From positions 682,001 through 746,000 of the forward strand of contig CP087209.1 of assembly GCA_020912385.1 (NCBI GenBank): a stretch of 64,000 nt of DNA, written 5' to 3'. The stretch comes from Neofusicoccum parvum (lineage: Eukaryota > Ascomycota > Dothideomycetes > Botryosphaeriales > Botryosphaeriaceae). The number at the start of each line of letters is the position of its first letter. The first letter of the stretch is position 1. Positions 56,946 to 64,000 of this stretch are shown in pieces. Below the pieces are notes generated by a model. The model was given only the letters and a program-made list of their open reading frames with translations, ran no database searches and had not been told where the DNA came from. A program made the translations under genes and the position numbers.

Positions 56946-56975
56946 GACGCAGACGCGGACGCGGACGCGGACGCA
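56946..56975. repeat. Five tandem GACGCR hexamers
   Basis: GACGCA, three GACGCG, then GACGCA, contiguous, in the gene-free stretch. Confidence 0.85.
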
Positions 56976-57129
56976 GATGCATGCTCGCATAGGTAGGTAT
57001 GAGCATGTGGGATTTCCTGACTTACGCGAACGGTGCCTCCCGCCGGTTCTTCCCGTGCCGAACGGCAGTCGCCTGTCCTCGGTGGGCCTGGGACACGCGC
57101 GCGGGCGAATGCACTTGCTCCCGCGTGCG

Positions 57130-57190
57130 CGTGCGGTGCGGTACGGTGCGGTGCGGTGCGGTGCGGTGCGGTGCGGTGCGGTGCGGTACG
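57130..57190. repeat. Pentamer microsatellite GTGCG/GTACG
   Basis: About twelve copies of a GTGCG pentamer, interrupted by two GTACG variants near the ends. Located in the gene-free stretch; pentamer length would shift frame, which argues against a coding role. Confidence 0.9.
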
Positions 57191-57845
57191 TAACGGCGGG
57201 CGTTGTGGAACACAGACAGGGGGAGACGGACCGGCCGCAAGGCGACGATAGGGGAGGGCGAGGGCGAGGGCGGACGAAGGCAGGGCAGGGTGATGTAGGT
57301 GCGAGAGGGCCCGGGCGGGTAGGTCTGCTGGCGCGTGGTGCACGTACGGGAGACTGGCCCGCAGATGTAAGCATCGGATGCCTTGGTGGGATGCCGCGCG
57401 CGGCGGGGCTGCTGCAAGCATCATCGCTGGGACATGCAGGTACTGCTCCAGCTGTTGGCGGGTACACGCGCTGCTTGTACCGCCTGTTTCGTTGGCTGGG
57501 CGGCCCCGTGCTCGCTGCTCGCGATCTGGTCATACGATGGATTAGACTTTCTGTATAGTGGTGGTGTCTTATAGGCAGCGCAGGTCACGCTCCGCCCGCG
57601 GCCATGTAGAGCGTGGAGCGCAGGCACGGAGCGGCTGTCTCTGCTTGCTTCTGCCGCGCCTCGCTCTCGTGCTCGTTTTCCCGCTCGCATGCGTGACGCA
57701 GTCGACCCGGCAGCCAAGGCCCAGAGACGCGAGCTGGACACGCTTTCCTCCGTCTGACGCAGACGGCCGGCTCCAGCCTCGCGGGGCCTCGCGGGGCCTC
57801 GCTACAGCACGTCCAGGTCTCGCCGGCCGGAAGAAACCAGGCGCG

Positions 57846-57869
57846 CGGCGGCGGCGGCGGCGGCGGCGC
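57846..57869. repeat. GGC trinucleotide run
   Basis: Seven to eight uninterrupted GGC units, non-coding as far as I can see. Confidence 0.8.
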
Positions 57870-57898
57870 AGGAGGAAGGAGGGGCCTAAGCGAGCGTG

Positions 57899-57929
57899 CA
57901 GAGAGCTGCAGAATGTATGCAGCTCTCTG
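57899..57929. repeat. Perfect inverted repeat, 12-bp arms, 7-nt loop
   Basis: CAGAGAGCTGCA (57899-57910) and TGCAGCTCTCTG (57918-57929) are exact reverse complements around GAATGTA. It lies about 360 bp beyond the Cue3 stop codon, so it may fall in its 3' UTR or a terminator region, or in an unannotated RNA. Confidence 0.9.
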
Positions 57930-58288
57930 TCTGCAACGCGGAGTATACTCCCCCCCTCAGCCCCGGCCCGACGCCGAACGGCATTCTCCTTCTCTCGACT
58001 CGCATCACGATCCCACACCAGCGAACACGCCGCATCATCTGCCGCTGCCCCCGTGCAGCCCTGCCTGGCTTGGCTTTGTGGTGTATGCAATGCGCTACCT
58101 AAACTCACACGCTGCCCCGCGGCCCGCCGCCGCATGTCCTTTTTTTTTCTTGTGCCCCTCCATCCCGTGCAATGCAACCCTGCGCCTTCTCCGACGGCTT
58201 CACCCGTCTGTACATGACGCCCGCCGCCCTCGCTACTGCGCTTTCTTTGTCTCGTCTCGCCTGAGCGAGTGCCCGGCCGTGGCACGCC

Positions 58289-60289
58289 TCAGCCCGGGAA
58301 GCCTCCCCTCGCCATCTTCCTGGCGCGGCCCTCGCGTCTGTTGTGGTTTGCCCGCGACGCCTTGTTGGCCTCCTTGCGCTGCCTGCTCACCTGCGTGCCC
58401 TTGTCGTCCGCCGGTCCCGCGACCGACGCCCCGTTCCCACCGCCGCGGCCGCGTCCCCTTCCCCGGCCGCCCCCTCCTCTGCCCCTCCCCCCTCTGCCTC
58501 CACGCCCGCCCCTGCCCCCTCCGTCCGTGTCCGTGCCGGACTCGGCGGGCGAGTCCGTCCACCGCGTCGGCGCCAGCTCGCGCTGCTGCCCGTCGAACGC
58601 GGCGAACTTCGCTTCCAGCCTGCGCAGCTTCCGTGGGTCCCGCGCCAGCATGATGGCCCAGCCCTCGATTCCCTCGTCCGTCATGCCCGTCTCGCTCTTC
58701 AGCGCCTGGCGCGCGCTGCTGCGCCGCGTTGCCGTGTCGCGGCCGAACGCCTCCCTTGATGTCGAGTAGGCGCGGAAGAGCGCCTCTTCGGTGCGGTCAT
58801 CGCGAAGCTCGGCGGCCTCGTCGTTGCCGGGGATGGTCGAGTCGACGGTGCCGCCGACGTCCTCGACGTCGTATGTGTCATCGCGCTCGTCGTCGTCGAG
58901 ATCGAAGGTTGCGAGTGCGGAGAGGATGGCAGCTTTGTTGGGCGCGGCGGTCCTGTCGGAGAGGATGTTGTCGGCCGTGAGGGAGGCGTTCTTGCGGCCG
59001 ATGTGGAGCTTCGAGGCGTCGATGGCGAGTTGGTCGAACTCGTCGTTGTCGAAGACGTTGCGCCTTGTAGGCGGCGGTGTGGACCGCGGAGGGAGGTGAG
59101 GGGCAAGGTCGACCGCTTTGTCCTGCACTGCCGGCGTCGGGAGCTGCTCTGTCCTGTCGGCGCCCTTCAGGTGCGGGGGAAGAGAGTCATCCAATAGATG
59201 TGCTGTGACCTGTTCCACATCGTCGTTATATTCATCCAGGCATTTGACAATGAAGCCAGAGCCAAGATCTGGGAACAGGTCTTGTATCTGCGTTATAAGA
59301 CTCATGCGGTGCACATGAACTTCGCCAAATTCTCCGTGGCCATGTTCGTCCTCTACTGCTCTTGATTTACCCTTCTCGACCTTCCGGCGAACAAACTTCT
59401 TCGGCCTTGCCAGGCCCGACTGGCGGAAAGAAGTCAACGATTCCGCCAAGTTTTTGACTCTAACACCCTCATCACTGGCCCCGCTGTCCTTGATGCGAGA
59501 TACCATTGGTGTGTTGGTGACGAGGTCCGATAGTAGCGTGGGCTGCGCAGTCTTCTGCGCGGCTTCCGCACTGGTTTTCAGACTATAGAGAGTATCCGAA
59601 AGCAGGGAAAACTTCGGTTTCTCGCCTTTCGTCAGAGCTATTATGCCTAATGATGCGACAGTGACGATCTTTGGCTTGAAGGAGGGCGACGCCTTGGAGT
59701 AGGCGGCGCAAAGAGAATCAAGGAAATCCGATCCCGCTACGAAGAAAGTGGCAATGTCTGGAGAGGTGTGTAGCAGCGGCACCAACTCCTTGAGAGTGTC
59801 TTCCGCAGCGTCGGGTTGATTCGAATCCAGAGTCTTAGCAAGAGATGCTTTCAGCTTCTGCAGGCTCTGCTCGACCTTCTCGCCCTGTCTCTTCCAAACA
59901 CTCTCCAGCAGCTCCTTCAAACGCTCACTGCGCAGGAAAACGTGGCTGATATCAGCAAGGAAAGTCCACTGGAGGAGCCTTGGAGGTATTTGATCGGCCG
60001 AGAGCAGCCGATGAGACAGGAGAAAGCATTGCTTGCGCAGGCTGAGGGCCTTTTCTGACTGGAAATGGAGTTCGTTGCTGCCAGCTCTGGCAGCCTCGTG
60101 GAAGTAAGACGCGAGGAAGCTGCCGAGGGTGCCGTCGTCCGAAGCAGCGGCTTTGAAGTCCTTGGGAGATAGGTGCAAGTAAGCCTGGGAAAGAGCGGTC
60201 CAAGCATCCAGGAAATTCTCCCATTCCTCGTTGGCAATGTCACGGCGGACAGCGGCTGGTGGAAACGGAGCAAGAGGTGGAAGAGTCAT
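58289..60289 (-). CDS. CUE3: CUE-domain ribosome quality-control factor (Cue3/Rqt3, ASCC2-like)
   Basis: Single exon, 666 residues from the ATG at 60289. Homologues are subunits of the RQC-trigger/ASC-1 complex that splits collided ribosomes and recognises ubiquitin. The N-terminal helical domain has [35 protein letters not shown] and [15 protein letters not shown]. The CUE domain lies near residue 350: [47 protein letters not shown], with conserved LFPDLG and the C-terminal LL. Next come [33 protein letters not shown] and [16 protein letters not shown]. It ends with [20 protein letters not shown] and an RGG-box tail ([15 protein letters not shown]), then basic residues. Intact, fungal-length. 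An upstream in-frame TTG is not used as start. Confidence 0.9.
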   Translation of the reverse strand: MTLPPLAPFPPAAVRRDIANEEWENFLDAWTALSQAYLHLSPKDFKAAASDDGTLGSFLASYFHEAARAGSNELHFQSEKALSLRKQCFLLSHRLLSADQIPPRLLQWTFLADISHVFLRSERLKELLESVWKRQGEKVEQSLQKLKASLAKTLDSNQPDAAEDTLKELVPLLHTSPDIATFFVAGSDFLDSLCAAYSKASPSFKPKIVTVASLGIIALTKGEKPKFSLLSDTLYSLKTSAEAAQKTAQPTLLSDLVTNTPMVSRIKDSGASDEGVRVKNLAESLTSFRQSGLARPKKFVRRKVEKGKSRAVEDEHGHGEFGEVHVHRMSLITQIQDLFPDLGSGFIVKCLDEYNDDVEQVTAHLLDDSLPPHLKGADRTEQLPTPAVQDKAVDLAPHLPPRSTPPPTRRNVFDNDEFDQLAIDASKLHIGRKNASLTADNILSDRTAAPNKAAILSALATFDLDDDERDDTYDVEDVGGTVDSTIPGNDEAAELRDDRTEEALFRAYSTSREAFGRDTATRRSSARQALKSETGMTDEGIEGWAIMLARDPRKLRRLEAKFAAFDGQQRELAPTRWTDSPAESGTDTDGGGRGGRGGRGGRGRGGGGRGRGRGRGGGNGASVAGPADDKGTQVSRQRKEANKASRANHNRREGRARKMARGGFPG

Positions 60290-60746
60290 CTTCAGCGGCC
60301 GCGGGAATGTCGGCCCACGGGAGAGACGGTCCAAAACCAAGGGCGGCAGGAAGGCGAAGAAGAGGTGGCGGACCGGAGCCCTCAGGGCAAGGGATGTTTA
60401 TAGGCGTTGGTGCGGTTGGAGGGGCACGAGCGCAGGCAGCTGAAAGACGATGACCGCATGGGTGGACAGGTCGACGTCCGCGCGCTAGGCCGCACCCGGT
60501 TACCGCGCCAAGATTTTCCCGACGGCGCACACAGCGAAAAAGCGGGCTCAACACCACCACCGCGATTCCCCTCTTCAGCACACCGCGACAACCAGCTGCT
60601 GCCAGTCATCACGTAACCGCGAGGATCACTCCGAGTCTTGACTGGAAACCCGCCGACCACAGTACGTCGCCTCCGCCGCCGCCCATCTGCCGCCCGCTCC
60701 GCGTCGAACACGTCCGCTAACACGCCCCGCGCAGCAAACCACCAAA
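60290..60746. promoter_or_regulatory. Bidirectional promoter region CUE3/uS10
   Basis: 457 bp between divergent starts. The uS10 side contains a likely 5' UTR intron (separate entry) and a CT/CCG-rich tract as in ribosomal-protein leaders. Confidence 0.5.
60662..60734 (+). other. Probable 5' UTR intron of the uS10 gene
   Basis: Donor GTACGT at 60662, branch-site CTAAC at 60716-60720 and acceptor GCAG ending at 60734, only 12 nt before the uS10 ATG. Length 73 nt fits other introns here. Ribosomal-protein genes in filamentous fungi often have such leader introns. Not confirmed by transcripts. Confidence 0.65.
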
Positions 60747-61145
60747 ATGTCTTACAACAAGGACAAGGACTTCGGCGAGGGTCCCAAGATCCACAAGATC
60801 CGCATCACCCTGACCTCCCGCAAGGTCCAGTCCCTCGAGAAGGTCTGCCAGGAGCTCATCGACCGCGCCAAGAACAAGGACCTCCGCGTCAAGGGCCCCG
60901 TCCGCCTGCCCACCAAGAACCTCGAGGTCACCACCCGCAAGACCCCTTGCGGTGAGGGCTCCAAGACCTGGGACACCTACGAGATGCGCATCCACAAGCG
61001 CCTCATCGAGTGAGTCCTCCGGTCGCCGCCTGCAATCGAGCATGTCGCTAACCTTCCCAGCCTCAACGCCCCCACCGAGGTCGTCAAGCAGATCATCATC
61101 AACATCGAGGCCGGTGTTGAGGTCGAGGTCACCATTGCCGCTTAA
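60747..61145 (+). CDS. RPS20: 40S ribosomal protein uS10 (S20)
   Basis: Two exons, 60747-61009 and 61061-61145, give 115 residues, the normal length. Head protein of the small ribosomal subunit. Sequence begins [12 protein letters not shown], then [65 protein letters not shown] and ends [26 protein letters not shown]. Every block is diagnostic for eukaryotic uS10, including the GPVRLPTK and [10 protein letters not shown] segments. The 51-nt intron (CTAAC near its end) splits codon GA/C of Asp in RLID. Strong codon bias towards C-ending codons fits a highly expressed gene. Confidence 0.96.
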
Positions 61146-62389
61146 ACATACCCTGGCTGCGGCATGGAATCCTAGGGAGCGGAAAATCAAGACATTGGAC
61201 ATGTCGTGTAGATATCCAATTACATGACTTGTCTTGTGGTCATCGTGACTCTTCCACATCGTGCGTGACCTTACTTCGCTTCTACGTGTAGTCCATTACA
61301 ACGTGTCATGAGAATTTTGCGGTATTGTAAATGGGTTCATTTTCTCTTTCAGGCCACTGCAAAGGGACGCTCTACCCAGTGAGTAGACCTTTGCTATCAA
61401 GTGTCGAAGCATTGGTTATATTACATATTGTAGCAGGCTTGCGTCCGGATGAATGCGTCGATTCCAGATACGCGGCTCATTCTCCTAGAACGTGATTCTC
61501 CGAAGTCCCACAACTCAGACCTGAGAATTACTTGGTGCTTCGAAAAATGAACCTACCCATCTAGAGTTGAACCATTCGTCACAATAGCTAATAGCACTCA
61601 TTTCCTACTTTATGAGGTCTTTTGTATGCTCCCTCCTTCTTCGTTTATTCTAGTACGGGGCTTCATCATCATCGACCTCTCCGACCTCTTCAAGAACAAC
61701 CTTTTTCAACCTTCCAACCATCACTACTACTGTTGCTGGATGGCTACTGGTTAGTCCACCATCAAGTGGTAAGCAAAGAACTAAGTTAACCCTCACTCGC
61801 CCTTAGTACTATAAAAAAATCTTAAAGTGGACTCTTCACCTTTCTAGAGACGCCTACCCCATCTGCGCCCAGCCAGCTGACTGCCTCACATGCAACCGTG
61901 CCGGCCAGCCGCACCAAGGATCTACGGCTCGTATCTCGCTGCCTCGACGGCACGAGCTGCATCAAGCTCGGCACGAGCTGCATCAAGCTCAGCCCGAAGA
62001 CCATCGTCGTACTGGAGGTGGGAAAGAATGGGAGGCCGAGGACGAGCGGGACGCCGGTGATGGAGGTGGCGCCTGTGGAGGGGGTTTTCGTGTGAGCTCG
62101 TGGAGAGGCGGAGAGGAAGAGGGACAGTTTGGATAGAGAAGCCGTTTGGATGGAGGAGTCGGGCGTATTGTTTATTGGCTTGGTGTGGAAGGGCAGATAA
62201 AGTGTTTGCCGAGTACTACAAGCAAGAAGATACGAAGCGGAGCAAGAGTACTCCCCGCCTCCAGAACTATTTACAGGCAACTAAACTACAGAAACAACAG
62301 GAGACTTGGATTCATTCGTCGTAGAATTGGGCTCGTTTCTGGCGGACGGAGATCAAAAGGCACGCGACCCCAAACGCCCGGTAGCCAAC
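61146..62389. other. AT-richer intergenic DNA with a 21-bp tandem duplication
   Basis: Downstream of uS10. No gene recognised. A plus-strand frame ending at 62095 includes VVLEVGKNGRPRTSGTPVMEV and could be a remnant of a gene, see findings. The 21-bp duplication at 61949-61990 lies in it. Confidence 0.45.
61949..61990. repeat. Exact 21-bp tandem duplication
   Basis: The unit GGCACGAGCTGCATCAAGCTC occurs twice, back to back (61949-61969 and 61970-61990). Being 21 bp it keeps the plus-strand frame and duplicates GTSCIKL in a possible coding remnant. Confidence 0.9.
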
Positions 62390-62783
62390 CTCGCCATGGC
62401 GGACGGAGTAACACCGCCTAGTTTTACGTTCCCCGACTGGAGCCTCGGAGTCGAGCCAATCACTACTATAAGGAGGACGTATAGAACATACCCCTCTACG
62501 ATGTCGATATGGTCGTAGATAAAGAGAACATCCCGCCGGAAGACGCTCCTCTCTCTAGCGACCTGGCATACAAGGTCATCAGACTAGTCATAGAGACGGG
62601 AATCATGTTGCTACGCGCGCTATCATAGTTCTGGCCGGGCAATTTCACCACTATCGGCACTCCAGTCACTGTAATCGAACCCATGGGGAAGCTTGCGCTG
62701 GTCAAGAATAAAGACGGCTTCATCTACGTTAGAGCGTACGGCTTTAAGAAGATGACTGGCAAGGTTACACTGGAGGTCTTGTA
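62390..62783 (+). pseudogene. Possible decayed coding remnant, family not recognised
   Basis: Protein-like segments on one strand are broken by stops and frame changes. One reads ADGVTPPSFTFPDWSLGVE; another, about 62500-62625, YDVDMVVDKENIPPEDAPLS and AYKVIRLVIETG; a third, about 62640-62783, TIGTPVTVIEPMGKLALV and DGFIYVRAYGFKKMTGKVTLEVL ending in a stop. The composition is more protein-like than neighbouring frames but no intact gene can be assembled. Unknown family, so this is a weak call. Confidence 0.3.
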
Positions 62784-63649
62784 GGTGGTGAAGAGGGCCA
62801 TCCGTGGTACAAGCCAGAGAGGGAGAACGACGGCCTGTGCCATGTTGCAGGCTGGGGATCGAATAACATCAAACCGGCACCGTGAATCATCGACCCAGAA
62901 CGGTACCAAGAGCGTTACACCCAACGAGGTTCTTCTCCCTTGTATGCACAACTTGGGAATGTCGGTGATGGCCCGCCCATGCGGCTCGTGATTTCCGAAT
63001 TGCCAATGCCAGATGTGGACGTGACGGATGCACTCTGATCCTGACAAGACTTAAACACTGACAACATCTCACGCCAGCTTTTACTGATAGATGAGCATAT
63101 CAACATGCACAGTTATATATATACATATATACACTCTTCAATGGATGGCTGCTGGGATTCAGGTAGGAAGCCTTCACATCCTTTGCTCAAATATCCCCTT
63201 TTCCACCACTTGAAACAACCCACTTCCTCGACGATGTAATGTAGCGTTGACAGCATGCTTTGCTGGAGGGTTGAATCTCCAACCACAGAACAAGAAAGGA
63301 AAAGCGGAATGTATATGCTAAGCTCCACCAATGAAGCCATCCAAGACAGAACGATGTCGGTAAACCGATCCGACAAGCAAGTCACATCAGCGGTTTCTGA
63401 GGATGACCGCGCCATTAATAATTTTTTGACCTGACAGTATTCTGTAAAAGCTTGCTCTGGAGAAAAGACGCTGGCATGTCAAAACAGCAACTGATCTGCT
63501 TTCTAATTCCAAACCGTCTATCGACGTTCTCAGCTTTACCCTTCTACCAACTAATTGAGAATGAATGCTATAACGGACCGAGAGCGATGATGAAAAGAAA
63601 AACCAAGCACGTCGAAGGCCGTTCCAAAGACCACGAACAAAAAATAAGA
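62784..63649. other. Intergenic, no gene recognised
   Basis: AT-richer 870 bp between the remnant and the C-terminal end of the right-edge gene. An AT dinucleotide-type run (TATATATATACATATATACA-like) lies at 63114-63133. Confidence 0.45.
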
Positions 63650-64000
63650 TCACCCAAACCACTCGACCACATTCCCCACAAACCCCTCCAGGCCGACCAC
63701 GCTCCTCTCCGACCTATCCGCTGCCTCCCTCTGTCTCCTCCCACCCTCCATGACAAGCACCTGCGCGCCAACCTGTATGAACTCCCGCGTAGCCACAAAC
63801 TGGAAAGTCACCAGCGTGCTTTCCTCGTTCCTGCTCTTGCCCGATTGGGACGCGTCTGCATCGCCATTGTCGTCCTCGCCGTCGCCGTTGTGCCTGTGCT
63901 CGTCCTCCTCGAACGCGAAGCCGAAAACATCATCTTCCTTGCTCGATCTTTTGCTCTTCTCATTCCGGCGCGTGTGAATTACATCGTCGCTGTCGTCGAT
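63650..64000 (-). CDS. C-terminal part of a protein, possibly a GTPBP1-type GTPase; cut by right edge
   Basis: A frame open from the right edge gives 116 residues before a TGA at 63652-63650. An acidic, Ser/Lys-rich stretch (residues 1-70, KSKRSSKEDD, EDDNGDADASQSG) is followed by STLVTFQFVATREFIQVGAQVLVMEGG and a final VVGLEGFVGNVVEWFG. The spacing of F-F-x3-REFI-x3-G-x2-VLVM resembles the third barrel of EF-Tu-like GTPases of the GTPBP1/2 group (RFRFAQRPEYV..GMRLLFR), with a fungal insertion. The family call is tentative; the G domain would lie outside the window. That the frame is a real gene end is more certain. Confidence 0.55.
   Translation of the reverse strand: MDDSDDVIHTRRNEKSKRSSKEDDVFGFAFEEDEHRHNGDGEDDNGDADASQSGKSRNEESTLVTFQFVATREFIQVGAQVLVMEGGRRQREAADRSERSVVGLEGFVGNVVEWFG

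Larger units (their letters stand above)
51999..58288. other. 6.3-kb gene-free stretch
   Basis: No recognisable gene between the APH-like protein and Cue3. 53-55 kb and 57-58 kb are GC-rich with many long, mutually overlapping frames of Arg/Ala/Pro composition; none has motifs, and homologues would be needed to believe any. The stretch contains simple repeats (56946-56975, 57130-57190, 57846-57869) and two perfect hairpins (55806-55848 and 57899-57929). Promoter or UTR needs cannot explain its length, because the APH-like gene and Cue3 converge on it. Non-coding transcripts are possible. Confidence 0.5.

Overview
The window reads as nuclear DNA of a filamentous ascomycete (Pezizomycotina; a Dothideomycete is my best guess, not proven). 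Genes are intron-poor to moderately split, most introns are 47-120 nt with GT..AG ends and CTAAC/CTGAC-like branch sites, genic DNA is GC-rich, and almost every recognisable gene is a single-copy eukaryotic housekeeping gene on either strand without operon logic. There is no bacterial, viral or organellar signature.

Layout. 1-9.3 kb: a truncated coiled-coil protein (-), ribosomal protein eL29 (-), a CENP-K/Sim4-like kinetochore candidate (-) divergent from a triple-KH RNA-binding protein (+), and a BTB/POZ protein (+). 9.7-19.2 kb: condensin SMC4 (-), actin-related protein Arp4 (-) and, divergent from it, the MBOAT acyltransferase GUP1 (+). 19.2-21.8 kb has no gene I can support. 21.8-24.7 kb: phosphatidylinositol-4-phosphate 5-kinase (-). 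26.6-27.9 kb: histone H1 (-, seven exons). 29.9-33.5 kb: TAF1 of TFIID (-). 34.5-37.4 kb: TGS1 (-) and GRASP/Grh1 (+) sharing a 244-bp promoter region. 38.0-42.3 kb: a Cys-rich finger protein (-) and a metallo-beta-lactamase-like protein (+). 42.3-45.3 kb: an AT-richer island with a decayed or frameshifted multi-pass membrane-protein gene (+). 45.3-49.5 kb: mitoribosomal mL49 (-), eIF3e (+) and the tRNA acetylation factor TAN1 (+). 50.8-52.0 kb: an APH-fold protein lacking catalytic residues (+). 52.0-58.3 kb: a 6.3-kb gene-free, repeat- and hairpin-bearing stretch. 58.3-61.1 kb: Cue3/ASCC2-like RQC factor (-) and ribosomal protein uS10 (+). 61.1-64 kb: AT-richer DNA with gene relics, then the C-terminal end of a gene running off the right edge (-).

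Functionally the set is a mix of translation (eL29, uS10, mL49, eIF3e, Cue3), RNA modification (TGS1, TAN1, KH protein), chromatin and chromosome biology (SMC4, H1, Arp4, TAF1, kinetochore protein) and membrane/lipid traffic (GUP1, PIP5K, GRASP). They do not form one pathway. I found no convincing novel biological system. The most useful second looks are two GC-AG introns in TAN1, six stop-free introns of length 3n (one splitting the TAF1 zinc knuckle), the apparent pseudokinase, the degenerate metallo-beta-lactamase motif, and two perfect hairpins in the 6.3-kb gene desert. Exon boundaries below come from reading splice signals and protein continuity by eye.
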